Shown here: piece after piece, positions 34,153 through 43,023 of the stretch
How the letters are laid out: every line of letters begins with the position of its first letter
Numbering within the stretch: the first letter of the stretch is position 1
NCBI GenBank assembly: GCA_041158345.1
Contig: JBEBBO010000122.1
Span: 1-64,000, forward strand
DNA: 64,000 nucleotides
Source of the DNA: UBA6136 sp041158345
GTDB taxonomy: Bacteria > Pseudomonadota > Gammaproteobacteria > Methylococcales > Methylococcaceae
Direction: 5' to 3'
The notes under the pieces: generated by a model
The model's input: only the letters and a program-made list of their open reading frames with translations
Database searches by the model: none
Told to the model about the DNA's origin: nothing
Translations under genes and position numbers: made by a program

Positions 34153-35010
34153 TTGCGGCTCATCATCGTCAGCGGATTATCAGGATCTGGAAAGAGCATC
34201 GCGCTCGTAACCCTCGAGGACAGTGGCTACTACTGCATCGATAACCTTCCCGTGGCCTTATTCGAGCCTTTTGTGCGTAACGCCATGCAGGATCGGCATG
34301 AGGACTACAGCAAGGTTGCCATTAGCATTGATGCCCGCAATCGGAGCAAGAGCTTGCAGCAGTTCCCGGAGACCTTAAAGCTCGCCGGAGAACTGGGCAT
34401 CTCTTGCCAAGTGCTCTTTCTGAAGGCGGACAGAGAAAACCTTCTCAAACGTTTCAGCGAAACACGCCGCAAACACCCGCTGACAGATAGCGATCACTCC
34501 CTCACTGAAGCGATAGATCAGGAACAAGCTTTACTGATTCCAGTGTCCAGTCGCGCCGACTTGGTCATCGATACAAGCCACACGAATATCCATCAACTCA
34601 GAAACCTCATCCGTGAGCGGGTGGGCACGCGAAGTGAGCAGCGCATGTCCATTTGTTGCATGTCGTTTGGCTACAAAAACGGCATGCCGATAGATGCCGA
34701 TTTCACCTTTGATGCGCGCTGTCTTCCGAATCCTCACTGGGAGCCAACCCTTCGCGATAAGACGGGCTGTGACCAGGAGGTTCAAGAATTTCTTAATGAA
34801 ATCCCTGAGGTTCAATCTTTTCTGAGTGACGTTTCGCAATTCATGCTCAACTGGGCTCCGCGCTTCTCTGAGGATGATCGAAGCTATCTCACGATCGCCA
34901 TCGGCTGCACGGGGGGCCAACATCGCTCCGTCTACCTGACCGAAGCCTTGTCCAAACGCCTAGGCTCTGGGCATTACGATGTATTGGTTCGACACAGGGA
35001 CTTACGTTGA
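34153..35010 (+). CDS. rapZ: RNase adapter protein RapZ
   Basis: RapZ is an RNA-binding adapter that delivers the GlmZ-type sRNA to RNase E and senses glucosamine 6-phosphate, tuning amino-sugar supply for peptidoglycan and LPS. The N-terminal kinase-like domain has Walker A VSGLSGSGKSIAL, GYYCIDNLPVAL and DARNRSKSLQ. The C-terminal domain has MSFGYKNGMPIDADFTFDARCLPNPHW-type residues and AIGCTGGQHRSVYLTEAL. The start is TTG at 34153, with GGAGAGA six bases upstream. The stop overlaps the start of the next gene. Confidence 0.95.
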   Translation: MRLIIVSGLSGSGKSIALVTLEDSGYYCIDNLPVALFEPFVRNAMQDRHEDYSKVAISIDARNRSKSLQQFPETLKLAGELGISCQVLFLKADRENLLKRFSETRRKHPLTDSDHSLTEAIDQEQALLIPVSSRADLVIDTSHTNIHQLRNLIRERVGTRSEQRMSICCMSFGYKNGMPIDADFTFDARCLPNPHWEPTLRDKTGCDQEVQEFLNEIPEVQSFLSDVSQFMLNWAPRFSEDDRSYLTIAIGCTGGQHRSVYLTEALSKRLGSGHYDVLVRHRDLR

Positions 35011-36269
35011 AACTCAGCCTGCAGAAACTTTTGCCCCTGGCTCTGGCGACCTGCGGAGCCTTTCTCACTTTAGGCGCCGAGAGTAAGGAAAAGAATCCGG
35101 GCAGTCGGAAGCCGGACACCTCGACCCAAGCTGAAAAACCAGCCGTCCCTTCATTAACCATTGTGTATCTCACAATGTCCCTTCCGTCGAAAGTCAACCG
35201 CCCTTTTTTTGATCCTGAGATAAAGAGCCTCGGGAGTCAGGGCGCGGCGCTTGGCATCGATGACGACAACACAACGGGCCGATTCACTGGGCAAGCCTTC
35301 ACGCTAAAAACGGTCAATATTGATGACCCTTCAACGCTGGAAACGCAGTTTAAACGTCTGCTTCAAGACAGACAGTCGTACTTCTTGATCGACTTACCGG
35401 CAGATGCAATGTTGCGCCTCTCAAAACTGCCTGAGGCCAAGGATGCTATTTTGATGGATGTGGCAAACGGGGACGATCACCTGCGTGGTCAGGAATGCCA
35501 AAGCAACGTTTTTTTCCTCATGCCGAGCGATGCCATGCGCTTCGATGCGCTCGCACAATACTTTGGAAAGAAGCGGTGGCAAAAATGGTTTCTCGCCATT
35601 GGACAAACCGAAGAAGATCGACGTCTGGCGGAATCGATACGCCATTCTGCCCGGAAATTTGGGTCGAAAATCATCAAAGAAGCCAATTGGTCATTCACGT
35701 TCGATGACAGGCGGACACCGGAATCCGAGGTACCGGTCTTCACCCAAGGGGACGATTACGATCTGGTCATGATTGCCGATGCACAAAATCAGTTCGCAGA
35801 TCTGTTTCCCTACCGAACCTGGCAACCCAAACTGATCGCTGGAAGCGCTGGCCTGACGGCAGTAGCTTGGCACAAGGCGCATGAAGCCTGGGGAGCCCTT
35901 CAGCTCCAGAATCGATTCAAAGACAAATTCGAAAGACCCATGACAGAGAGGGACTATCTGGGATGGCTAGGTGCGAGAAGCCTTGGGGAAGCAGCCACCC
36001 GAAGTCATTCAATAAATGTTAACGACATCAAACGACAACTGCTGGATCCCGGATTCTCCATTGCCGGATTCAAGGGCGTCCCCCTCAGCTTTAGGTCTTG
36101 GGATCATCAGTTGCGGCAACCCATTCTCTTGGGAGCCGAACGATCAGTCGTCGGGGTTGCGCCAATTGAAGGCTATCTGCATCCAGAAAACAGCCTGGAT
36201 ACCTTAGGCTTCGATGCTCCGGAATCACTTTGCCACATCAAACAAAAGAGCACATCCCCATCACCTTGA
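35007..36269 (+). CDS. Exported ABC-type binding protein, PQQ-dehydrogenase-associated family (tentative)
   Basis: This 420-residue protein starts with a signal peptide (KLSLQKLLPLALATCGAFLTLG). The rest reads as a two-lobed type I periplasmic binding fold: ECQSNVFFLMPSDAMRFDALAQYF, KKRWQKWFLAIGQ, and a C-terminal part with LIAGSAGLTAVAWHKAHEAWGA and SIAGFKGVPLSFRSWDHQLRQP. I recognise this as resembling the ABC binding proteins found beside PQQ-dependent alcohol dehydrogenases in methylotrophs. None of the usual partners (ATPase, permease, dehydrogenase, cytochrome) is near. The start is TTG at 35007, overlapping the rapZ TGA; no other start fits the signal peptide. Ligand unknown. Confidence 0.7.
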   Translation: MKLSLQKLLPLALATCGAFLTLGAESKEKNPGSRKPDTSTQAEKPAVPSLTIVYLTMSLPSKVNRPFFDPEIKSLGSQGAALGIDDDNTTGRFTGQAFTLKTVNIDDPSTLETQFKRLLQDRQSYFLIDLPADAMLRLSKLPEAKDAILMDVANGDDHLRGQECQSNVFFLMPSDAMRFDALAQYFGKKRWQKWFLAIGQTEEDRRLAESIRHSARKFGSKIIKEANWSFTFDDRRTPESEVPVFTQGDDYDLVMIADAQNQFADLFPYRTWQPKLIAGSAGLTAVAWHKAHEAWGALQLQNRFKDKFERPMTERDYLGWLGARSLGEAATRSHSINVNDIKRQLLDPGFSIAGFKGVPLSFRSWDHQLRQPILLGAERSVVGVAPIEGYLHPENSLDTLGFDAPESLCHIKQKSTSPSP

Positions 36270-36273
36270 AGTC

Positions 36274-36303
36274 TTGACGAATCGTCGGTTTCGCGTTTAA
36301 ATA
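36274..36303 (+). promoter_or_regulatory. Promoter of tRNA-Phe
   Basis: TTGACG (36274-36279) and TTAAAT or TAAATA (36297-36303) are spaced 17-18 bases, ending about 20 bases before the mature tRNA 5' end. The -35 element matches consensus at five of six positions. Confidence 0.65.
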
Positions 36304-36321
36304 CACGACTTGTTCGTGTCT

Positions 36322-36397
36322 GGCCAAGTAGCTCAGTTGGTAGAGCAGGGGATTGAAAATCCCCGTGTCGGCGGTTCGATTCCGTCCTTGGCCACCA
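36322..36397 (+). tRNA. tRNA-Phe (GAA)
   Basis: The 76-base cloverleaf is complete. The acceptor GGCCAAG pairs with CTTGGCC. The D arm is GCTC/GAGC and the anticodon stem GGGGA/TCCCC holds loop TTGAAAA with anticodon GAA at 36355-36357. The T arm is GGCGG-TTCGATT-CCGTC, and CCA is encoded at the end. A promoter and a terminator flank it. Confidence 0.98.
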
Positions 36398-36407
36398 GAT
36401 TTTAAGG

Positions 36408-36440
36408 GCCCCGAAGGCACCCCCTCGGAGGCTTTTTTTT
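36408..36440 (+). terminator. Terminator after tRNA-Phe
   Basis: GCC-CCGA pairs with TCGG-A-GGC (one bulged base) and is followed by eight T. It lies 11 bases after the tRNA 3' end. Confidence 0.8.
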
Positions 36441-36492
36441 GTCCCACAAGGCGATAAGCCGTTGGTTTAACCCACTGCTAGAGTCACACAGC

Positions 36493-36816
36493 ATGGCCTT
36501 TGTAGTCACCGAAAACTGCATCAAGTGTAAATACACCGACTGCGTCGATGTTTGTCCAGTTGATTGCTTCCATGAGGGTCCTAACTTCATGGTTATCGAT
36601 CCGGATGAATGTATCGATTGCACGCTTTGCGAACCGGAGTGTCCCGCACACGCGATTTACTCTGAAGATGAAGTTCCTGCAGGCATGGAGCAATTCATTC
36701 AGCTGAACGCCGAACTGTCCAAGGGCTGGCCTACATTGAGTGAAGTCAAGGATGCTCTGCCCGATGCCGATGAGTGGAACGGCAAACCAGATAAAGCGGA
36801 TCTGCTCGAACGTTAA
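36493..36816 (+). CDS. fdxA: Seven-iron ferredoxin
   Basis: This small soluble electron carrier binds one [3Fe-4S] and one [4Fe-4S] cluster. The start MAFVVTENCIKCKYTDC is followed by VDVCPVDCFHEGPNF and then CIDCTLCEPECPAHAI, giving the Azotobacter ferredoxin I cysteine pattern. The 107 residues match, including the C-terminal tail after the clusters. An upstream in-frame start at 36439 would add 18 residues inside the tRNA terminator region and is rejected. Its partner is unknown. It is convergent with cysH, which also uses an iron-sulfur cluster. Confidence 0.96.
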   Translation: MAFVVTENCIKCKYTDCVDVCPVDCFHEGPNFMVIDPDECIDCTLCEPECPAHAIYSEDEVPAGMEQFIQLNAELSKGWPTLSEVKDALPDADEWNGKPDKADLLER

Positions 36817-36836
36817 TTGACCGACGAAACAGATCT

Positions 36837-36872
36837 AACGCCCGCCTCCCGAAAGGGGTGCGGGCGTTTTTA
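36837..36872 (+). terminator. Terminator between fdxA and cysH
   Basis: AACGCCCGC and GCGGGCGTT form a perfect 9-bp stem, followed by TTTTATTT. It ends the fdxA message, and the A residues on the left may let it serve cysH as well. Confidence 0.85.
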
Positions 36873-36887
36873 TTTCTTAAGACTCAA

Positions 36888-37613
36888 TCAAGACTTCTTG
36901 AGATTAGCGCCATGAAGCCCGCATTCCTTCTTGGCTCCGTCCTCCCACCACCAGCGCCCCTCTCTCTCATGCTGATTGGGAAGTGTGGGTCGGGTACAAG
37001 GCTCACAGCCGATACTGGCGTAGCCTCTGCGATGCAACTCATTGAAAGGGACATCATAGGCTTCGATGTAATCCCAGACCTGAGATGAGGTCCAATTCGC
37101 CAGCGGGTTGAACTTAATCAGCGTTTTTCCAGACCCGGAAAAGGCCGTATCACTCTCGACCTCAGCGAGCTCGACCCGAGTCTGGCTTTGATCTCGACGC
37201 TGCCCCGTTACCCACGCATCTAGCGTCGCCAGTTTTTTCCGAAGCGATTGCACTTTCCTAACGCCACAACATTCAGCGTGGCCATCTTCATAAAAACTGA
37301 AGAGACCCTTCTGATGAACCAGCGCGTTAACTGCAAGCGCATCCGGTGAAAGCACTTCCAGATGGATGGGGTATTTTTTCCGAACGTCCTCAATCAGGCG
37401 ATATGTTTCCGCATGAAGCCTCCCCGTATCCAGGCAGAACACCTCTATACCCGGCCTGATCTGGGCTGCCAAATCCACCAGAACAACGTCTTCTGCCCCA
37501 CTAAACGAGATCGCGATCCGCTCAAATCGCTCAAGTGCGGCCCGAAGAATCACTCGCGGGTTCTTTCCAGCGAGTTCACTCTGAAGAGCCCCCAGATTAA
37601 AATTCTCAGTCAT
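36888..37613 (-). CDS. cysH: Assimilatory adenylyl-sulfate (APS) reductase
   Basis: CysH reduces activated sulfate to sulfite with thioredoxin. Visible are ISFSGAEDVVLVDLA (nucleotide loop), FCLDTGRLHAETYRLIE, VTGQRRDQSQTR and the tail motif ECGLH with the active cysteine. The two cysteine pairs CCGVRK and CEPCTRP are the [4Fe-4S] ligands. They mark the APS-using type of Pseudomonas and plants, not the cluster-free PAPS reductase of E. coli. ATG 37613 has GAGTG upstream; TTG 37625 is possible. It follows yacG by four bases. Confidence 0.95.
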   Translation of the reverse strand: MTENFNLGALQSELAGKNPRVILRAALERFERIAISFSGAEDVVLVDLAAQIRPGIEVFCLDTGRLHAETYRLIEDVRKKYPIHLEVLSPDALAVNALVHQKGLFSFYEDGHAECCGVRKVQSLRKKLATLDAWVTGQRRDQSQTRVELAEVESDTAFSGSGKTLIKFNPLANWTSSQVWDYIEAYDVPFNELHRRGYASIGCEPCTRPTLPNQHEREGRWWWEDGAKKECGLHGANLKKS

Positions 37614-37617
37614 TTTT

Positions 37618-37851
37618 TCACTCAAATAAGTTAGTTCTATCCAGGGGGATTGGAGCTAATTCGTCCGTTTCTTCTTCCAGACCCTCGCTGGCATCCGGAA
37701 TGACATAACCCTCTGTTGCCCATTCCCCAAGATCAATCAACTTGCATCGCTCGCTACAGAAAGGGCGATAGACCTCAACGGGTGTCCACTCAATTTTTTT
37801 TCCACAACTTGGACAACTGACGACTTTAGGCGCCGTGGGGGAGTTGATCAC
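37618..37851 (-). CDS. yacG: DNA gyrase inhibitor YacG
   Basis: YacG is a small zinc-finger protein that binds GyrB and blocks DNA binding. The signature SCPSCGKKIEW, FCSERCKLIDLGEWATEGYVIP is complete, with four zinc cysteines. An acidic tail follows. I place the start at GTG 37851, 14 bases after the zapD stop, because it gives 77 residues and the usual short lead before the first cysteine pair. A longer frame from ATG 37932 would overlap zapD by more than 60 bases. The linkage coaE-zapD-yacG is conserved in gammaproteobacteria. Confidence 0.93.
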   Translation of the reverse strand: MINSPTAPKVVSCPSCGKKIEWTPVEVYRPFCSERCKLIDLGEWATEGYVIPDASEGLEEETDELAPIPLDRTNLFE

Positions 37852-37864
37852 GAACAATCTGCCA

Positions 37865-38635
37865 CTAGAAGAGACAACAGGTAAGGTAAAACGGTACGTT
37901 TTCCGAAGTCTGCACCGGTCGTTGATTGACATCGCGGTCCATGAATCGAATGGTGAAACGATGTTTTCCACCACTAATTTCAGCGAAGTAAGGCGCAGCG
38001 ATCGGCACGCCAACTCTCAAGAGCTGAAAGGGCATCGCATGGTCCAACGCCTTTTGGTAGAACCCCGCAACCGATTCCTCCTTCACGGGCACCGCACTGG
38101 TCCGAATGAAATTCAACAGCGTATCCACAGACGCTCTGACCGGTAAAAAGGGTTGAAGCCATTCAGTCAGTTGCGCATGACGCACCCCAGGGTCGGCTTC
38201 TAGCCATCGATGATAGCTTGGAAGATCGAAGGAGGACGCCCCGCCAGGCATTCCGGACCGCTGAACAACGCTCTTGAAGAATTCATCTTCCATCACCGTA
38301 ATCCCCAGCTTTCCCGGATTGGCGAAAAGCTCGCGATTCAAACTCTCCAGCCGCTCTATCGCTTGATTAAGCATGCGATGGTCAACGCCGCTATGCAATC
38401 GCGTCATCCGATTCAGCGTAGAAGTCTGACGGTCTATTTCCTGCATGGCCTCCGAACGAAGGTCGCTACGACTCGAGATGGAGACCAGTTCAATCAAATG
38501 AGATACAGCGGCCCTGCAATCCCAGACCGAGCTGCCTTGCATGAAATGGTCAAGCTGATGAAAAAGCTGTTCGAGCCTGATGAACAGTCGAATGCGCTCA
38601 TTCAACGGAAATTCGTAAAGGATGACGTCGCGCAA
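37865..38635 (-). CDS. zapD: Cell division protein ZapD
   Basis: ZapD cross-links FtsZ filaments at the Z ring. The 256 residues show the family start VILYEFPLNERIRLFIRLEQLF, the helical region to about residue 115, GAPGGASSFDLP-like GMPGGASSFDLPSYHRWL and the C-terminal beta part (GGKHRFTIRFM). The start is TTG at 38635 with GGGGGA six bases before; the nearby ATG is out of frame. It lies between coaE and yacG, as in E. coli. Confidence 0.94.
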   Translation of the reverse strand: MRDVILYEFPLNERIRLFIRLEQLFHQLDHFMQGSSVWDCRAAVSHLIELVSISSRSDLRSEAMQEIDRQTSTLNRMTRLHSGVDHRMLNQAIERLESLNRELFANPGKLGITVMEDEFFKSVVQRSGMPGGASSFDLPSYHRWLEADPGVRHAQLTEWLQPFLPVRASVDTLLNFIRTSAVPVKEESVAGFYQKALDHAMPFQLLRVGVPIAAPYFAEISGGKHRFTIRFMDRDVNQRPVQTSENVPFYLTCCLF

Positions 38636-38703
38636 CCCATTCCCCCTGTGTGTGCCTCAGTCGATCGGTATAACCCGATTATAGCCACAGAGTTCAATCC
38701 ATT

Positions 38704-39306
38704 TCAGGCTTGAGTTCTGGCCTTCTCGAGATAGCGCCGATGCAAGGATTCCACTTGCTTTTGAAGCAGGTCAAGGTCTCCAGTATTCTCAATGACATCA
38801 TCCGCCTGATTCAAGCGAGTTTCGGCAGGGATTTGAGCCCTGATGACCGATTCAACCTGATCGGCTGGCACATGATCACGCCTGGTCACTCGATCAATCT
38901 GGACTTGTGTCGGGATATCAATGACCAAGATTCGATCCACCAAATGCTTGTACCCGTTCTCAAAAAGCAGTGGGATTTCCAGAACAACATAGGCCTGATC
39001 TTGCCGATCCGCCTGACTCAGAATTTCAGCCTTGATCAGAGGATGCAGAAGCGACTCAACCCATTGCCTTGCCGCCTCATCCTTGAAAATGATTTCGCGA
39101 AGACGCCGTCGATTTAGCTGGCCTTCACTCAGAATGCCCTCACCAAAATGTACTCTGAGTTCTGAAAGGGCTTTCGTACCCGGCTCAACGATGGATCTAG
39201 CAACCTGATCAGCATCAATCACCGGCACACCCAACCGGCTGAATATCGATGCGACAGCACTCTTTCCGGAGCCGATACCTCCTGTCAATCCCACACGATA
39301 CGGCAC
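38704..39306 (-). CDS. coaE: Dephospho-CoA kinase
   Basis: CoaE phosphorylates dephospho-CoA on the 3'-hydroxyl, the last step of CoA synthesis. The P-loop GLTGGIGSGKSAVASIF is at residue 6, then VIDADQVARSIVEPG, LLHPLIKAEILSQ and VLEIPLLFENGY. The end RLNQADDVIENTGDL is typical. GTG 39306 is chosen because GGGAG lies five bases upstream and the P-loop then has the usual lead; it gives 200 residues. It follows pilD by 17 bases, the same linkage as in Pseudomonas. Confidence 0.95.
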   Translation of the reverse strand: MPYRVGLTGGIGSGKSAVASIFSRLGVPVIDADQVARSIVEPGTKALSELRVHFGEGILSEGQLNRRRLREIIFKDEAARQWVESLLHPLIKAEILSQADRQDQAYVVLEIPLLFENGYKHLVDRILVIDIPTQVQIDRVTRRDHVPADQVESVIRAQIPAETRLNQADDVIENTGDLDLLQKQVESLHRRYLEKARTQA

Positions 39307-39323
39307 ATCAACTCCCAACGTCT

Positions 39324-40172
39324 CTAGCCCGAATAAAACGAAAGATACGTTGCATTGATCTGATCTCCCGCTAGCAAGGCAATCCAACCGGCAAATGCAA
39401 GGAAAGGACCAAACGGAATCGGATCTTCGCGCCGCCTGATTCCCAGAAGAATCAGTCCGACACCGATAATCGATCCGAAAATCGAGGAAATCAGAATGAT
39501 GATGGGCAAGTGATTAAAGCCCATCCAAGCCCCCAAGGCTGCAAGCAACTTGAAATCACCTCGGCCCATACCTTCTTTCTTGGCGATCAGTCGAAAAAGG
39601 GCATGAATGAGCCAGAGCAACCCATATCCAAAGGAAGCTCCCAGAATACTGCTATGGCTATCGACAAACACGTCAAACACACTCAGAAGCAGTCCGAACC
39701 AAACCAGGAACAATGTCAGTCGGTCAGGCAGAATGCGATGGTCGAGGTCGATAAAGGCGAGAATCAACAAGCCGGTCCCTAGCAAGAACGCATAAATGAC
39801 CTCTACCCCGGGTCCAAAGTGCATCATCGCAGAAAGCCCCATCAGGGCTCCAAGCCCTTCCAAAATAGGGTAACGTGCAGGAATAGGATGTTGGCAGGCA
39901 TGACATCGCCCCCGCAACAGAAGAAAACCGATGAGGGGGAGATTGAACCAAGGCGGGATGCGCGCCTCACAGTAGGGGCAGGAAGAACCCGGTAAGAGGA
40001 GGTCATATCGTCTGTCGTAGGACGCATCAAGCTCCTCACCCAGCGCAGACTGATGCTCCCTCAGCCATTCTCGCTCCATCATGATCGGAAGCCGATGGAT
40101 AACCACGGAAGCAAAGCTCCCCAGCACCAGGCCAGTGAGAGCGGCCACCATGAGCCAATAGCTCTCGGGCAT
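39324..40172 (-). CDS. pilD: Type IV prepilin peptidase / N-methyltransferase
   Basis: PilD is an inner-membrane aspartic protease that cleaves type IV prepilin and type II pseudopilin leaders and methylates the new N terminus. The N-terminal domain has VLGSFASVVIHRLP and two zinc pairs, CPYC and CHAC. The catalytic aspartates are in IDLDHRILPDRLT and GMGRGDFKLLAALGAW. Eight hydrophobic segments are seen. ATG 40172 gives 282 residues; GTG 40184 is an alternative. The usual upstream genes pilB and pilC are absent and valS precedes it by about 30 bases. Confidence 0.95.
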   Translation of the reverse strand: MPESYWLMVAALTGLVLGSFASVVIHRLPIMMEREWLREHQSALGEELDASYDRRYDLLLPGSSCPYCEARIPPWFNLPLIGFLLLRGRCHACQHPIPARYPILEGLGALMGLSAMMHFGPGVEVIYAFLLGTGLLILAFIDLDHRILPDRLTLFLVWFGLLLSVFDVFVDSHSSILGASFGYGLLWLIHALFRLIAKKEGMGRGDFKLLAALGAWMGFNHLPIIILISSIFGSIIGVGLILLGIRRREDPIPFGPFLAFAGWIALLAGDQINATYLSFYSG

Positions 40173-40203
40173 GAGTTCTACCACCGTTGCCGCCCCTACA
40201 AAG

Positions 40204-43023
40204 CTAGAGAGCTCTGATCTTCTGAATTTGCGCCTCTAGTTCAGAAAGATTGCTCTTAAGGTCGTCCAGACGCGCCCTCTCCTTTGCCACGACAGCTTCA
40301 GGTGCCTTGGCTAGAAATCCCTCATCGCTGAGCTTACCCTCAAGACGTGGAACCTCCTTGGATAACCGTTGAATTTCTTTATCCAGTCGAGCAAGTTCCG
40401 CATCCTTGTCAATGAGACCACTCATCGGAATCATAATCTTGAGATCGCCGACCAGCGCAATGGCAGACTCAGGTGCCGATGCACCAGCAGCCAACCATTC
40501 GAGACTCTCAACACGCCCGACCTTTTGGATGAAATCACGGCTGGCTGCAAGGTATTCGCGATCCTGCGCTGACCCGGCATCCAGAATGACCTTGAGCGGT
40601 TTTCCCGGCGCGATGTTGATTTCGCCTCGGATCCTCCGAATACCCAAAAGGAGGGCCATCATCCATTCGATCGTGACTTCACTGGTCTGATCCAGACGCG
40701 AGGCGTCCTCTACAGGATAGGGCTGTAACATGATAGTAGCGCCTTGTTTTCCTGCCAGAGGACCAATCTTCTGCCAAATTTCCTCGGTGATGAAAGGCAT
40801 CACAGGATGGGTGAGACGAAGCACCGTCTCGAAGACTTCAATCAACGTCCGTCGAGTCCCGGTCTGCAAGGCCAGATCGTCACTATGCAAGCTGACCTTT
40901 GCCAATTCGAGATACCAATCACAATACTCATTCCAGATAAATTCGTAGAGGCTCCTTGCCGCAAGGTCAAATCTGAAATCGTTGAAAGCCGCCGTAGTTT
41001 CCTCTACCGCATGATTCAAACGAGAGAGAATCCAACGATCTGCCAGACTCAATTTTGAATGGGCCGCATCAAGTACCTGATTCTCGGTATTCATGATGAC
41101 AAACCGAGCCGCGTTCCAAAGTTTGTTACAGAAGTTTCGGTAACCCTCGACACGCCCCATGTCAAATTTGATATCTCGACCGGTCGAAGCCAATGAGGCG
41201 AACGTAAAACGAAGAGCATCGCAGCCGTAGGAGGCGATGCCATCGGGGAACTCCTTTCGGGTTCGGCTATCGATTTTTTGAGCCATCTGCGGCTGCATCA
41301 ACCCCGTTGTTCTCTTGGCAACCAAGGCATCCAGCGTAATGCCGTCAATGATGTCGAGTGGATCAAGGACGTTGCCTTTGGATTTGGACATCTTTTGGCC
41401 TTCCGCATCGCGGACAAGGCCATGGACATAAACCGTTTTGAAAGGAACCTGGGGGGTTCCGTCGGGGTGCTTCATGAAATGCATGGTCATCATGATCATG
41501 CGTGCAACCCAGAAGAAAATGATGTCAAAGCCTGTGACAAGAACATCTGTGGGATGGAAGAGTGCGAGCTCACGGGTCTTTTCCGGCCAGCCGAGCGTTG
41601 AAAAGGTCCACAACGCCGACGAGAACCACGTATCCAGAACATCCTCGTCCTGATGAAGTCTCGTGGAATCAGGGAGCGAATACCGCTGTCTGACTTCGGC
41701 TTCGTTACGCCCGACGTAAACATGTCCGGTTTCGTCATACCAGGCAGGAATCCGATGTCCCCACCAGAGTTGCCTCGAGATACACCAGTCCTGAATGTCT
41801 CTCATCCATGAGAAATAAAGGTTCTCGTACTGTTGTGGCACGAATTGAATTCGCCCATCTTCGACGGCTTCAATGGCAGGGCCAGCAAGCTTCTTTGCAT
41901 CCACATACCACTGATCTGTGAGCCAGGGCTCAATCACGACACCTGAGCGATCTCCCCTAGGCACCTTGAGAGCGTGAGGCTCAATGGTCTCGAGGAAATC
42001 TTGAGACTTCATGTCTTCAACGATTTTTTCCCTCGCCTCAAAGCGGTCAAGTCCGGCATAAGCCGACGGAGCCCGTTCACCATGTCCAGCCTGATACTGA
42101 CCAAATGTCAGCACTGTAAATTCGGGAAGTATTCGCGCGTTTTGATCAAAAACATTGATCAGTGGCAATTGATGTCGTTTCCCGACTTCATAATCATTGA
42201 AGTCATGTGCCGGGGTGATCTTGACACAACCGGTCCCAAACTCGGGATCAACGTAGTCGTCCCCCACAATCGGAATTTCACGACCGACCAAAGGCAGACG
42301 TATGGTCTTGCCAATCAAGTGCCGATAGCGCTCATCCTCAGGATGCACCGCAACAGCGGTATCGCCCAGCATGGTCTCAGGCCGAGTCGTTGCAACGACT
42401 AAATGTCCCGAACCATCACTCAGGGGATATCTAAAATGCCAAAGACTCCCCTTTTCCTCGACACTCTGCACCTCAAGATCCGAAATCGCGGTATGAAGGA
42501 CGGGATCCCAGTTCACCAATCGTTTACCCCGATAGATCAACCCATCATCGTAGAGTCGAACAAAGGCTTCTTTGACGGCTTCGGAGAGCCCCTCGTCCAT
42601 GGTAAAGCGCTCACGGTCCCAATCCACCGAGGACCCCAATCGCCTTAATTGGCGAGTAATATGGCCGCCCGACTCGGCCTTCCAGTCCCATACCTTCTCA
42701 AGAAACTTCTCGCGCCCCAAATCCAGCCTGGTCACCGATTGGGCAGCCAACTGCCGTTCGACCACCATCTGAGTTGCAATTCCAGCGTGGTCCGTGCCCA
42801 CCTGCCAGAGCGTGTTATGCCCCTGCATTCGACGAAATCGAATCAAGGTGTCCATAATCGTGTTATTGAACCCATGCCCCATATGAAGGCTGCCTGTAAC
42901 GTTAGGCGGCGGGATCATGATGCAGAACGGTGTGCCCTCGCCCGAAGGTCGAAAATGGCCCTGCCCCTCCCAAAATTCATACCAACGCTGTTCAATACTG
43001 TGGGGTTCGTAAGTCTTGTCCAT
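40204..43023 (-). CDS. valS: Valyl-tRNA synthetase
   Basis: This class I synthetase charges tRNA-Val. The 939 residues include the HIGH site PPPNVTGSLHMGHG near residue 45, the editing domain (ATTRPETMLGDTAVAVHPED), the KMSKS loop QKMSKSKGNVLDPLD and the anticodon-binding helices. A C-terminal coiled coil follows (DAELARLDKEIQRLSKEV to LEAQIQKI) typical of ValRS. It is preceded by holC after about 80 bases and followed by pilD, so it probably belongs to a long pepA-holC-valS transcript. Confidence 0.98.
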   Translation of the reverse strand: MDKTYEPHSIEQRWYEFWEGQGHFRPSGEGTPFCIMIPPPNVTGSLHMGHGFNNTIMDTLIRFRRMQGHNTLWQVGTDHAGIATQMVVERQLAAQSVTRLDLGREKFLEKVWDWKAESGGHITRQLRRLGSSVDWDRERFTMDEGLSEAVKEAFVRLYDDGLIYRGKRLVNWDPVLHTAISDLEVQSVEEKGSLWHFRYPLSDGSGHLVVATTRPETMLGDTAVAVHPEDERYRHLIGKTIRLPLVGREIPIVGDDYVDPEFGTGCVKITPAHDFNDYEVGKRHQLPLINVFDQNARILPEFTVLTFGQYQAGHGERAPSAYAGLDRFEAREKIVEDMKSQDFLETIEPHALKVPRGDRSGVVIEPWLTDQWYVDAKKLAGPAIEAVEDGRIQFVPQQYENLYFSWMRDIQDWCISRQLWWGHRIPAWYDETGHVYVGRNEAEVRQRYSLPDSTRLHQDEDVLDTWFSSALWTFSTLGWPEKTRELALFHPTDVLVTGFDIIFFWVARMIMMTMHFMKHPDGTPQVPFKTVYVHGLVRDAEGQKMSKSKGNVLDPLDIIDGITLDALVAKRTTGLMQPQMAQKIDSRTRKEFPDGIASYGCDALRFTFASLASTGRDIKFDMGRVEGYRNFCNKLWNAARFVIMNTENQVLDAAHSKLSLADRWILSRLNHAVEETTAAFNDFRFDLAARSLYEFIWNEYCDWYLELAKVSLHSDDLALQTGTRRTLIEVFETVLRLTHPVMPFITEEIWQKIGPLAGKQGATIMLQPYPVEDASRLDQTSEVTIEWMMALLLGIRRIRGEINIAPGKPLKVILDAGSAQDREYLAASRDFIQKVGRVESLEWLAAGASAPESAIALVGDLKIMIPMSGLIDKDAELARLDKEIQRLSKEVPRLEGKLSDEGFLAKAPEAVVAKERARLDDLKSNLSELEAQIQKIRAL

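Noticed and set aside
36322..36440. Possible integration site at tRNA-Phe
   Set aside because: No integrase gene and no repeated tRNA 3' end is seen nearby; flanking genes are core genes.
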